Assembly (NCBI GenBank): GCA_964443885.1
Contig: CAYUES010000019.1
Location: 1-18,464 of the forward strand
Source of the DNA: OMIS01 sp964443885
GTDB taxonomy: Bacteria; Patescibacteriota; Microgenomatia; UBA1400; PJMF01
Direction: 5' to 3'
DNA length: 18,464 nucleotides
A model generated the notes under the pieces. That model ran no database searches. It worked only from the letters and a program-made list of their open reading frames with translations, and was not told the DNA's origin. The stretch's first letter is position 1. Every line of letters starts with the position of its first letter. This document shows, piece by piece, positions 1 through 8,200 of this stretch. The translations under genes were made by a program, and so were the position numbers.

Positions 1-600
1 CTGATCGTGATTGCTATCTTAGGTATCTTAGCTACGGCAGTGCTTTCAGCTATCAATCCAATTGAGCAAATCAATAGAGGTCGGGACACTGGTACTCGTT
101 CAGATTCTGAACAGTTACTCAGTGCTATGGATAGATTTAATGCCTTTAAAGGCTTCGCTGTCTGGCAAGAAGACGCTGATGACAGTACTGGTATGGTATT
201 AACAGCTATTAATGAGGCTGGAGCTCCAGCTGTAAATAATGTCACCGGTTGTACGATTCTTGATCGGTTAGCTGAAGGTGCTGAAGATGAAGAAGGTGCC
301 GAAATCTCAGGCTGTGAAGGTACTAACGAGCTTAAGTCATCGTTTGTTTCTAGAATTACGACTGGAGTTAGCTCACGTGATCTCTTTGTCTTTAATGCTG
401 GTGGTCAAGGTGACAGTACATATGTCTGTTTTGTTCCTCAATCTCAAGCATTTATCGATGAAGCTAACACACGCTGTAATGCTACTGGAGGAATACCAGC
501 TGACATGGATGATATTGATGAAATCATCTGTGATGGTGAAGATGCTCGCACTGGAACACCACTCGAAGGACTGGTAGGTGAAGCAATCTGTCTACCATAA
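1..600 (+). CDS. Type IV pilin-like protein, 5' end cut by window
   Basis: The reading frame is open from base 1, so the true start lies left of the window. The first visible residues (LIVIAILGILATAVLSAINP) are the hydrophobic half of a class III prepilin N-terminal helix; the cleavage site and the Glu at +5 are missing. The helix is followed by IEQINRGRDTGTRSD, typical of the pilin helix-to-globular transition, and then by about 170 residues of acidic globular domain with six cysteines, plausibly disulfide-bonded outside the cell. It would be a structural or major-type pilin processed by the PilD-like peptidase encoded next. It ends at a TAA followed within 25 nt by a strong intrinsic terminator, so it is the last gene of an upstream transcript. 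The family is clear; which pilin subtype it is remains open. Confidence 0.85.
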   Translation: MIVIAILGILATAVLSAINPIEQINRGRDTGTRSDSEQLLSAMDRFNAFKGFAVWQEDADDSTGMVLTAINEAGAPAVNNVTGCTILDRLAEGAEDEEGAEISGCEGTNELKSSFVSRITTGVSSRDLFVFNAGGQGDSTYVCFVPQSQAFIDEANTRCNATGGIPADMDDIDEIICDGEDARTGTPLEGLVGEAICLP

Positions 601-621
601 CAGCAAACTAAGAATGAACCT

Positions 622-648
622 AAACCCCGCCCGAGTGGCGGGGTTTTT
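622..648 (+). terminator. Intrinsic terminator after the first pilin
   Basis: A perfect 10-bp stem (AAACCCCGCC / GGCGGGGTTT) with a 5-nt loop CGAGT is followed by a run of five T that partly belongs to the stem. This is a textbook rho-independent terminator 21 nt after the pilin stop codon, and the strongest terminator in the window. Confidence 0.93.
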
Positions 649-654
649 GATTCT

Positions 655-672
655 ACTTTAGTTGCCTAAAGT
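655..672. repeat. Palindromic intergenic element, copy 1
   Basis: ACTTTAG-TTGC-CTAAAGT is a perfect 7-bp inverted repeat with a 4-nt centre, preceded by T and followed by GCC. It lies just beyond the terminator and about 75 nt upstream of pilD. Near-identical palindromes occur at 4574-4591 and 5195-5212. It has no T-tract, so it is not an obvious terminator; an operator, an RNA processing hairpin or a small dispersed repeat are all possible. Confidence 0.6.
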
Positions 673-728
673 GCCAATGAACAAACTAGAGAAAAAAGTA
701 CCAAAAATAAAGCATAGCTAGTTTTGTA

Positions 729-737
729 TGCTAGACT
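729..737 (+). promoter_or_regulatory. Candidate extended -10 promoter of pilD
   Basis: TGC-TAGACT fits an extended -10 element (TGn then TAnnnT). No good -35 is visible at the usual distance. Transcription would start near 743-745, only a few bases before the ATG at 747, giving a leaderless or near-leaderless pilD mRNA. An inverted repeat, AGCATA (711-716) and TATGCT (727-732), overlaps this site. Confidence 0.35.
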
Positions 738-746
738 GAGTTGAGT

Positions 747-1559
747 ATGATTTTGACTGCAGCGACCCTTCTACTTCTCTTCTTTTTTGGTGCTGCCATT
801 GGTAGTTTTCTAAATGTAGTTATTTACCGCACCCAAAAAGGCGAGTCTTGGGTAGCTGGTCGTTCAAAATGTGAAAACTGCAAGAAACAACTTCGCTGGT
901 ACGACAACATTCCCCTGCTTTCGTTTGCTGTCCTCAAAGGCCGCTGTCGTTTTTGTAGTACTCGCCTCTCGATCTCCCACCCAGTGGTAGAAAGTTTAAT
1001 GGGGTTACTTTTTGTCTGGTGGTACGTAGTCGGCTTCTTATTTTTTCAACTCTCCCAGCAGCCGTTTGTTTTTCTACAGCCCATCTTTTGGTTAGTAGTA
1101 GGAATTATTTTGCTGTATATCATTATTATTGACTATAAGTATTTGATTATTCCTGATACTGCACTCCTCGTTTTAACCGTACTAGTGGTTTTATACCGAC
1201 TCTTACTGACCAGCTCCGGAATCATGCAAGTTTCAGATCTGCTGACCGGCATAGTTGCTATGGCAAGCTCTGTACTCTTTTTCTGGTTACTTTGGTTTGG
1301 TACTAAAGGTAAAGGTTTTGGCTTTGGTGACGTTAAGCTGGCAGTTCCACTCGCCTTACTTGTTGGCTGGCCAGACGTGCTAGTTTGGTTGTTTATGAGT
1401 TTTCTGCTAGGTGCAGTGATTGGTGTTATTTTAATTTTCTTTAAAAAGGCAAGTTTTGGAAAGCCCATCCCGTTTGGGCCATTTTTGATCCTTGGAGCGC
1501 TTATAAGTTTGATTTGGGGTAACTACCTGGTAGGCTGGTATGCTACACTTATTTTATAA
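747..1559 (+). CDS. pilD: Prepilin peptidase / N-methyltransferase (A24 family)
   Basis: This integral membrane aspartyl protease removes the leader of class III prepilins at the inner face of the membrane and methylates the new N-terminus. Numbered from the in-frame TTG at 741, it has GSFLNVVIYR near residue 21 and two zinc-binding CxxC pairs (C44/C47 and C69/C72) of the N-terminal methyltransferase-type domain. About seven hydrophobic segments follow, with the catalytic aspartates D131 (in IIIDYKYLIIPD) and D197 (in GFGDVKL). The length of about 270 aa is normal for a complete PilD. ATG at 747 is preferred over TTG at 741 because of the start codon and the predicted transcription start; neither has a strong ribosome-binding site. 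The gene ends 2 nt before the next CDS, and its substrates are encoded on both sides. Identification is firm. Confidence 0.95.
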   Translation: MILTAATLLLLFFFGAAIGSFLNVVIYRTQKGESWVAGRSKCENCKKQLRWYDNIPLLSFAVLKGRCRFCSTRLSISHPVVESLMGLLFVWWYVVGFLFFQLSQQPFVFLQPIFWLVVGIILLYIIIIDYKYLIIPDTALLVLTVLVVLYRLLLTSSGIMQVSDLLTGIVAMASSVLFFWLLWFGTKGKGFGFGDVKLAVPLALLVGWPDVLVWLFMSFLLGAVIGVILIFFKKASFGKPIPFGPFLILGALISLIWGNYLVGWYATLIL

Positions 1560-1561
1560 CT

Positions 1562-2524
1562 ATGCGGGTAGCAGGCTCATTTTTAACTATACTACTCATT
1601 GTGCTTTTACTTGGTATTGGTGGGTTTTTTATCGCCCGCGAAGTAATTCTTTCTTGGGGAGTCAATTCTTTCAAAGCATCGCTCCAAAAACTAGCCCTCC
1701 AGTCCAGAAATGGTAGTTATGCTACCCAGTGTGCAGCTGATGCTGCCGAAGGTCTTCCAATCGAAACACAAGCGCAGCTGCGCTTTACCTCAAATACCGA
1801 GTACGTACTAGAAGTCACCTGCGATACATTTTCAACAAACCCTATTTTAATTAGCAAAAATGTTCTACCGCCCTTTATTACCAAAGTCCCTGGCGGTTCT
1901 GGCGTAATTTGGGGAAATGGCCGAAGCGCTATTGAGTTGCAAGTTTTCAATACCGTTGTTCAAGAAATTGCTGAAGTTGCTAAAATTGATGTTTCATTTC
2001 TCGAGAAAAAGCGCATTATCGGTGTGGAAGACATGGCTATTGTTGTGTTCGAACCAACTGAAAAACTGATTGGTGCAGGACCGGTAACTTCGTGTGAAGG
2101 CTATGGCTTTCAATGCTGTAAAGTTGAGACACAAGTTGGCGTGGGTGAGCGTATTACTGGCTTAACCGCTTGTAGTGATACTTGTTACAGTTCGTGTTCA
2201 AGTCGTCCATTGGTGCTCTCTTTTATGTCTACTCCCTTGTTCCATCCTTCTACCCGTGAAGTCACTATTTCTAGTGGTGAGATGGTTGATTTTAGTTTTG
2301 TGGCTGATGCGCCAGATGGGACAACCGTGCAAGCTACTGTCGATTTTGGTGATGGGGCCACCCCTACTGTCATCGATAGTGATACGGGCAAGTTGACTCA
2401 TAAGTATGAGTGTGCGTACCCAACGTGTACGTATGTCGCTCGTATTAAATTACTCGATAACTGGCGAGTAGCGTCGTATGACGCCTCGATCAATAGTATT
2501 ACAATTGTGGTGGCTGGTAAGTAG
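1562..2524 (+). CDS. Membrane-anchored protein with Cys-rich middle and C-terminal PKD-like domain
   Basis: One N-terminal transmembrane segment (about residues 8-27) anchors a roughly 290-residue extracytoplasmic part. Residues 30-170 are a globular region of unknown family. Residues 178-212 are Cys-rich (CEGYGFQCC, CSDTCYSSC), probably disulfide-bonded. Residues 228-318 look like a PKD/Ig-like beta-sandwich, with the VDFGDGA motif at 260-266 and an HKYECAYPTCTYVARIKLLD strand pattern. The ATG is 2 nt after the pilD stop without a clear ribosome-binding site, so translation is probably coupled to pilD. PKD domains usually mediate protein or carbohydrate contacts on cell surfaces. A role as pilus accessory or adhesin is inferred from position only. 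Confidence 0.75.
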   Translation: MRVAGSFLTILLIVLLLGIGGFFIAREVILSWGVNSFKASLQKLALQSRNGSYATQCAADAAEGLPIETQAQLRFTSNTEYVLEVTCDTFSTNPILISKNVLPPFITKVPGGSGVIWGNGRSAIELQVFNTVVQEIAEVAKIDVSFLEKKRIIGVEDMAIVVFEPTEKLIGAGPVTSCEGYGFQCCKVETQVGVGERITGLTACSDTCYSSCSSRPLVLSFMSTPLFHPSTREVTISSGEMVDFSFVADAPDGTTVQATVDFGDGATPTVIDSDTGKLTHKYECAYPTCTYVARIKLLDNWRVASYDASINSITIVVAGK

Positions 2525-2563
2525 TCTGGCCTGCCAAACTGGAAGTAAAAAATGTTTTTGCTC

Positions 2564-2593
2564 TTGATAAATAATTCAAGGCGTGGCTATGAT
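2564..2593 (+). promoter_or_regulatory. Promoter of the minor-pilin operon
   Basis: TTGATA (2564-2569), an 18-nt spacer and TATGAT (2588-2593) form a good sigma-70-type promoter. The start is predicted near 2600, followed by GAAAGG (2603-2608) as Shine-Dalgarno, 8 nt before the ATG at 2617. This is the best-formed promoter-plus-ribosome-binding-site combination on the + strand. Confidence 0.7.
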
Positions 2594-2616
2594 AGAAGCA
2601 ATGAAAGGTAGTTTGT

Positions 2617-3030
2617 ATGTTTACGTTTAAGAAATTTTCCCGAGGCTTTACCTTACTCGAGTTACTCGTTGTGATCTCAATTATCGGTATCTTGGTGGCG
2701 ATGGGTGCGGTTGCGTACTCTAATGCACAGCAAAAGGGTCGTAATGCCAGGCGGGTTGGTGATATGAAAGCGGTTCAAGCGGCCTTCGAGCAGTTTTATT
2801 CAAACAATTCTGGCTATGTTAATGACTGTAATACGATGATAGCCGCTGGTATGCCTGCTCTTCCATCTGATCCTAAACCTTCAGGTACAGATTACGTTTA
2901 TAGTTGCCCAACCACCTACAGTTACTGTGTCTGTGCTGAGATGGAAGGCGGCACGGGTGGCAACTACGGTGCGAATAACTGTACCAGTGCAGGTGGAACA
3001 ACTCACTTTTGTGTAAAAGAACTACAGTAG
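2617..3030 (+). CDS. GspG/PilA-like type IV pilin (four-Cys C-terminus)
   Basis: This is a class III prepilin of 137 aa. The leader MFTFKKFSRG is cleaved before F11, giving mature FTLLELLVVISIIGILVA with Glu at +5. The hydrophobic helix is followed by NARRVGDMKAVQAAFEQFY, the GspG-like alpha1-C pattern. The C-terminal part carries C104, C106 (SYCVCAEME), C122 and C132, a pattern repeated in the next gene. The exported subunit would be processed by the PilD encoded upstream and polymerised in the pilus or pseudopilus. It is the first gene of its operon, with a Shine-Dalgarno (GAAAGG) 8 nt upstream. The pilin family is certain; whether it is a major or a minor subunit is not. Confidence 0.9.
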   Translation: MFTFKKFSRGFTLLELLVVISIIGILVAMGAVAYSNAQQKGRNARRVGDMKAVQAAFEQFYSNNSGYVNDCNTMIAAGMPALPSDPKPSGTDYVYSCPTTYSYCVCAEMEGGTGGNYGANNCTSAGGTTHFCVKELQ

Positions 3031-3048
3031 TACGAGAAACATACCTTT

Positions 3049-3498
3049 ATGAATAAAAATACTGTCCGCACGTTAGGATTCAAGAACAATAAATCTGGTT
3101 TTACGCTGATTGAGCTCTTGGTTGTCTCGACAATTATCGTGGTCTTGGCCACAATTGGGTTGGTGAGTTTTACGAATGCAGGCAAAAGTGCCCGAGATGG
3201 CAAGCGCAAAGCTGATGTGGAGACAATACGTCAGGCTTTGACTTTGTATAAACAACAAAACACCAGTTATCCATCGGGTAGCATTGATACAGTATTAGAT
3301 CAGCTTAAAGGTTCGTATGTTAGTGAACCGGTACCGCAGGATCCTAAAACAAGTAATCCTCCCTACACATATTCTGGTGGTGGTACGACATTTTGTGTAT
3401 GCGCTACCATGGAATCTGGAAGAGGTAATACGAATTCCTTATGTCCAGGAATTAGCAATATAACCAATGGTACCCACTATTGTGCAAAGAATCTGTAA
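3049..3498 (+). CDS. GspG/PilA-like type IV pilin, paralogue of the preceding pilin
   Basis: This 149-aa prepilin has a 17-residue leader ending KSG, cleaved before F18, and a mature start FTLIELLVVSTIIVVLATIG with Glu at +5. The segment ARDGKRKADVETIRQALTLY is the alpha1-C helix often seen in pilins of Patescibacteria and Gram-positive bacteria. The C-terminal domain holds C116, C118 (TFCVCATMESGRGN), C132 and C145, clearly related to the previous gene's CVCAEMEGG motif. The gap to the upstream gene is 18 nt without a convincing Shine-Dalgarno, which suggests operon translation. The gene probably arose from its neighbour by tandem duplication followed by strong divergence. Confidence 0.9.
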   Translation: MNKNTVRTLGFKNNKSGFTLIELLVVSTIIVVLATIGLVSFTNAGKSARDGKRKADVETIRQALTLYKQQNTSYPSGSIDTVLDQLKGSYVSEPVPQDPKTSNPPYTYSGGGTTFCVCATMESGRGNTNSLCPGISNITNGTHYCAKNL

Positions 3499-3501
3499 GT
3501 C

Positions 3502-4062
3502 ATGCTTAAGCCTACTACTGCCCAGTCCGGCTTCTCTCTTTTAGAACTGCTCATTACAGTTACTATTATGGTGATTATAGTTGGTGGGAGCGTTGCAGGA
3601 TTCATGACATTTCAAGCCAGGCAAGAAGTTCTGACTACAGCGAAAAATGTGCAACAACTGGTGCGGACGGCACAGGGCAAAGCGCGGGTTAGAGAGACCC
3701 CTACCAGTGCAACCTTGACGGCAGCTGGTTTTGGTGCAGGTACCTGTAATTCTGATAATAGTAGATTACAAGGATACCGTATTAACCTAAGTTCAAACGT
3801 GATTACTCTTGTTGCGCTTTGTGGTGAAGATGACCTGGATCCATTGCAAGCCACTGCGGTAGTTTACAGTGAAACCATTACGGGCATGACGTACTCTGGT
3901 CCTGATTATATTGATTTCTGGACACTGTATCGTGGTCTTCGCTTTTCTGGCGGTCCGAGTCCAGCCACAATACGGTTTACTAGTGTAAGTGATGTGAACA
4001 ATACAAGTTATTTTACTGTTGAAAATGGTGGAGCTATTACTGAAGTACTATCAGGCCCATAA
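3502..4062 (+). CDS. GspH/FimT-like minor pseudopilin
   Basis: The 186-aa prepilin has a 10-residue leader ending QSG before FSLLELLITVTIMVIIVGG, with Glu at +5. The helix continues into ARQEVLTTAKNVQQLVRTAQGKAR, the pattern of GspH/FimT minor pseudopilins, where the segment after the membrane helix lines up with the fibre core. The end (ATIRFTSVSDVNNTSYFTVENGGAI) matches the beta-strand and 'y.v.v...G.i' ending of that family. The ATG lies 3 nt after the previous stop, so expression is tightly coupled. Its likely role is a tip or initiation subunit of the pilus. Confidence 0.8.
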   Translation: MLKPTTAQSGFSLLELLITVTIMVIIVGGSVAGFMTFQARQEVLTTAKNVQQLVRTAQGKARVRETPTSATLTAAGFGAGTCNSDNSRLQGYRINLSSNVITLVALCGEDDLDPLQATAVVYSETITGMTYSGPDYIDFWTLYRGLRFSGGPSPATIRFTSVSDVNNTSYFTVENGGAITEVLSGP

Positions 4063-4068
4063 ACTACT

Positions 4069-4569
4069 ATGAACAAAACAATTAAAAAAGCCGGTAACAC
4101 AGTCATTGAAGTATTAGTTGCTACAGCCGTTGTAGGGCTTATTTTGACGAGTTTAGCTCTCCTGCTAAGTAACAGTATCAAAAACAGTTCTGAAGCCCAA
4201 TACCGAGAAGTAGCAACCCGGTTGGCTCAAGACACTATGGAAGTGTTTAGAAAAGATCGCAATGTGATGTCGTGGAATGATTTTCTTGCTACGCCATCGA
4301 ATGGAAACTACTGTGTGCCAAGTACATTTACTTCTGTAGCGACAGCTAGCTTCACGAATGCAAACTTGAATGCCATGATCAACTGTCCGTACACACTCCA
4401 AGACACGATGAACTTTCATAGAGCATTTAATAAAACAGCGATTTTAGATGTTTCTGAAACTCCTAATATTAGTACGGTTAAAATCACTGTTTATGTGTAT
4501 TGGAATGTTGGAATTACTGGCAAACAGCGTTCTACTTCTGTTGAGCAGACATTTTATAAACAAGATTAA
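4069..4569 (+). CDS. GspI/PilV-like minor pseudopilin
   Basis: The 166-aa prepilin has leader MNKTIKKAG and a predicted mature start NTVIEVLVATAVVGLILTS. Glu at +5 is kept, but +1 is Asn rather than the usual Phe or Met. The 'T.IEVLVA' opening and the segment ATRLAQDTMEVFRKDRN resemble GspI/PilV minor pilins ('EaLVA', 'lA...iE..R'). It starts 6 nt after the GspH-like stop and is the last + strand gene of the operon. Two cysteines in the globular part (CVPS and INCPY) may pair. Membership of the family is well supported; the I/V subtype is an inference from motif and gene order. Confidence 0.8.
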   Translation: MNKTIKKAGNTVIEVLVATAVVGLILTSLALLLSNSIKNSSEAQYREVATRLAQDTMEVFRKDRNVMSWNDFLATPSNGNYCVPSTFTSVATASFTNANLNAMINCPYTLQDTMNFHRAFNKTAILDVSETPNISTVKITVYVYWNVGITGKQRSTSVEQTFYKQD

Positions 4570-4573
4570 CGGT

Positions 4574-4591
4574 ACTTTAGTACGCTAAAGT
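4574..4591. repeat. Palindromic intergenic element, copy 2
   Basis: ACTTTAG-TACG-CTAAAGT is a perfect 7-bp inverted repeat with a 4-nt centre. It fills the 25-nt gap between two convergent genes, directly after the + strand stop and 3 nt before the - strand stop. It shares TACTTTAG-N4-CTAAAGTGC with copy 1. With no T-tract it would be a weak bidirectional terminator at best. Confidence 0.6.
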
Positions 4592-4594
4592 GCA

Positions 4595-5185
4595 CTAGGA
4601 ATTTCTCAATTGAACGGTTGTGTTGAAGTTTTCTTGGAAAGTACTCTCGGCTTCCCACTGGAGAGTAAAGTCTATTTTGATTGATTTCTTAGCATTTGTA
4701 CTGCTGCCAAAACAGGTTATGTTTGGCGCTCCAGGTACCACGTAGGTACTATTTAAAGCATTATCTACGCCACTATTCTTAATATAAATTCTATCTTCAG
4801 TATCGTTAAAACTCATAATGTAGACATTGCTATCTGCATCAACAATCTTGAGGTTAGTTGAACTGAGGGTTTCCGAACTTCCAGAAGCACTAGTACAGGG
4901 AAAAACCGATTCGATGCTCCCGTCAGCGTTGATTCTGGTTACGCTCTTAGCACTTCTAAACAAAAACTCTACTTGGGCAATCATTTGATTGCCCTCAGCT
5001 TTAATCTGGCGGCGGATATTAGTCTGAGCATTACTGACTAAAAAAGTCATAAACATTGCTGAAACTGTCATCAGCAGGAGAATAACTAAACTGGTAACAA
5101 CCAAGAGCTCAACTAAAGTGAAGCCTGCTCTGCGCTGCTGTAGTTGAGCCGTATATTTCTGCATAAAAGACTTTATTTGTAACAT
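4595..5185 (-). CDS. GspJ/PilW-like minor pseudopilin
   Basis: The 196-aa prepilin has a long 21-residue leader ending RRAG and a mature start FTLVELLVVTSLVILLLMTV, with Glu at +5. The helix is followed by SNAQTNIRRQIKAEGNQMIAQVEFLFRSAKSVTRI, typical of GspJ/PilW, where a second helix carries 'l...lR.a..v'. Two cysteines (C97 and C158) may pair. The ATG at 5185 has no clear ribosome-binding site; an internal Met at residue 8 is an alternative start. The gene lies 35 nt downstream of the 1091-aa secreted protein on the same strand and converges with the pilin operon. With the G-, H- and I-like pilins opposite, it completes a usual minor-pilin set, but here split over two transcripts. Confidence 0.82.
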   Translation of the reverse strand: MLQIKSFMQKYTAQLQQRRAGFTLVELLVVTSLVILLLMTVSAMFMTFLVSNAQTNIRRQIKAEGNQMIAQVEFLFRSAKSVTRINADGSIESVFPCTSASGSSETLSSTNLKIVDADSNVYIMSFNDTEDRIYIKNSGVDNALNSTYVVPGAPNITCFGSSTNAKKSIKIDFTLQWEAESTFQENFNTTVQLRNS

Positions 5186-5194
5186 ATAGTGGGC

Positions 5195-5212
5195 ACTTTA
5201 CCCTATTAAAGT
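5195..5212. repeat. Palindromic intergenic element, copy 3
   Basis: ACTTTA-CCCTAT-TAAAGT is an inverted repeat with 6-bp arms and a 6-nt centre. It lies in the 35-nt gap between the giant secreted protein and the GspJ-like pilin. On the - strand it reads TACTTTA-N6-TAAAGTGCC, matching copies 1 and 2, including the asymmetric flank TAAAGTGC. Confidence 0.5.
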
Positions 5213-5220
5213 ACTAATTT

Positions 5221-8200
5221 TTAATTAACTTCTCGCCAAGTAAGCTCAGTGAATTTAATCAATTCAGGTGCATTGACTAAAAAGTCGGGTCTATATAAGA
5301 AGCTTTCACTTGGTGTGGTGGTATTACGTGTTTTACCCAAGTTGCCATCGTCAAATGTTCTCCGTAATTCTACTCCACTCCAGCCTACAAACGTTCCTGC
5401 CCCAACGAATTTTTTGTCATTGTTAGCAGCACCAGGTGCGCCAGCGGTTTCAACAATGATTCTATTGCTGGCAATGAATACACCTTCCACATTCGCTTCT
5501 AATGAAGTGTTGGGCAAGACATCACTTGGATTGAGATGCCCAACCGATGCCTCAAAAATAATGTCACCTGAAACTATAAAGCTCAAGAATCCACCCTCTT
5601 GCACTTCAATAATTTTATCGGGAGCTTGTGAAATTCGTAAGGTACCATCAACAAATATTACACGCTTTTCACCAGAGGGAATTACTAAAGTTTCGTTCGG
5701 CGAAAAAGTGACATCCCCAACAATATAGGCTACTTTAGCATCCTTCTCGAGACGGCCTTCAGGAAGACTAGTAATAGTTCCATTGGTGGTTAGATCAGGT
5801 GTTAATTCAGTTTCTAAGCGTTGCATAAAATAATTAAAGTTTTCGATAGTGATATGATTTTTGGCATCAACTCCATTATTGGCGCGAGGCTGACCAGGGT
5901 ACTCTGTCCACCACCCATCGACTCCTCGGAAGTTACCACCTGTAAATGGAATTCCTCCAGAAAAACTACCACCACCAAGTAAATTGCGGACTAACAATGG
6001 ATCACAGTACTCTTTTCCTGCATCTCTACAATCATCATTTATCACTCTTGTATTAGGGTCGACAGGAAGGTTGGAACTAATCTCACTATGTCCGTAGACC
6101 AGTCCACCTCGAGCTTGCCACCAAGAACCGAAGCGTAAATTGTAAGAACGCAAGAAAAAGTTGGCAGTGTTGGTTGGTCCTGTCCTGCGACCAAGTTGAC
6201 ACGCACCGGCTTGATTAGCGGGATTGCAGGCAGCACAAGATAACGTTTCTGACTGGCCGCCTTGATCAATACTTAAGAGGGCTGTGTAGTCCAGTGTCGC
6301 TGCGGGAATTGAAACAGCATAGTTACTACCTTGTGAAAATCCAGTATATGTTTTAGTTGTATCATCAGCATTTTGAACAGTTACAAGTGAATTTGAGTTG
6401 AGGACTATTGGCTCAGCATCAGCTAAGGTACAAGAATCTGATTTATAAAAATTACCGCTAAATGTTCCTTCGACCTCTACATTTGGAACTTCTTCCCATT
6501 CGGTTTCATCTGGTATGCCGGAGCCAGGTTGTCCAGGTATTTCTCCCCCATTTTCGGCGGAACAGGTCGTGTTAAATGCCCGGACAGCGATAGTAACTTT
6601 CCCTGCCAAAAGTGCCTGAGGAAACACGATTCTTCTGGAGTAGATTGTGCCCGGAGCGCCTTGCGCAGCCAATTCAACAAGGCTGATTATATCTGTTGCA
6701 CCAGCTTTTCTAGCTGCATCTGCAGCAGCAGCTGAAGAATACTTTTCACTTGAGAAAATAATCAGTTGATAGGAGTCCACTAACCGTGCTGCTGGATTGT
6801 CGCTCGGATTTTGACGCCAGCTAATTAAGATTGAAGAATCTTGATTGGCTGGTAAAGCAGTGCCTGCTGCTGGCGAGAGAATCTGCACTGGGTTTGGCGT
6901 TCCCACACTCTGGCCTTGCTCACAAGTACCGCTACAGCCATCTGAACTACCGGCAATACTACAAGCTCCACAGTTACGGACACAGACCGGTTCTTGGTAA
7001 CAAACTTTGGTTCCGATCGCAACTGTACTTGAAGCAGCAAAACGGTTTTCTACAACGGCTGCACCATTAAGAGTTTGAATCCAAGTCGAAATAGTAAAGG
7101 TAGCTGGACTCTGTCCAATAAACTGTTCAAACTGCCCTAATGTTTTTTTATTGCCTTTAAAGGTCCCAATTTGTATAGAATCATCCCAGAGAAAGCTAAT
7201 ACTATTATTGTTCATCACGTTAGAACTAGTCAAAAGGTAGGCAAATTTATCACCTACTCTAGGTGCACGTAAGTTAGTTTCCCAGTCAGACCAAGATGGT
7301 GTGCCCAGAAATGCCCTGACAGCATTGGTACTTGGTTGATAAGTGAAGTCAAGATAAAAGTAAGCTCGTCGTAAGGGCAGGCCTTTGGTATCGATAGAGC
7401 TCAGGTTGACAGCATACTGCAGTGATTCGCCACTTGTTCGTAAAGCAGGTGAACAAGCACTGCTAAGTGCAGCGGTTGGTTGTCCAGCAGCCGGTGGTTC
7501 AACAATTGTAATTTTCTTACCACACTGGGTACAGCCAGTGAAGGCAGTGCCGCAACTTCCTGACGGGTTGGCACTACAAGATTGGGTTGGACTCAGTTGA
7601 GCTGTCGCCGCAATGTAGTATGCACCCGCCGGCAAACCAGAAGTGTTCCAGGTGTACTGGCCAGTCGTGTCGTTTCCGCCAATGACTGTCCATGGGCTCG
7701 CATTGCTTGCTGCACAGTAGTTAGGGCGTTCAGGTGAGTAGTGCAGTGCATACTTCATAACATTACTGCCTGACATGCTAATTGCCACCGACTGCCCTTT
7801 TACCACAGTGTCAGGTGCCGAAATTGAGTTGCAGCTACCGACTATTTCCTCGACTTCTTCGTCGTCATCGTCATCTGTAGTATCAGGTCTTTCAATTGTC
7901 CAGCTAATATTTTTAATATGAACATGCTGATCAGTACTGGTACCGCCAGAACCATTTTTACGACTAATATTGAGCACAATACTGTTGATACTTTGGTTAA
8001 TATCAAAGATATGCTGATCGTAACAATATAGATCTTGCAGATAGCGATTCTCAGGCAAGTGATGGTTATTTAAACGTGTTTTAAAACTCGGTACATTACA
8101 AAGAGCACCATTTAAAGTTTTAATATCTATGTTTGAAGCAAAGTTTGGAAGGGAATTTTGGTTGAGCCGTAGATCAAAAACAAGTGACTCGTCGTGATCG

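Noticed and set aside
4570..4594. Copy 2 of the palindrome as an intrinsic terminator between convergent genes
   Set aside because: The 7-bp A/T-rich stem is not followed by a T-tract on either strand, unlike the clear terminator at 622-648.
5249..5728. 159-codon open frame on the + strand opposite the C-terminal module of the 1091-aa protein
   Set aside because: Antisense shadow of the conserved module, without domain signature or start signals.
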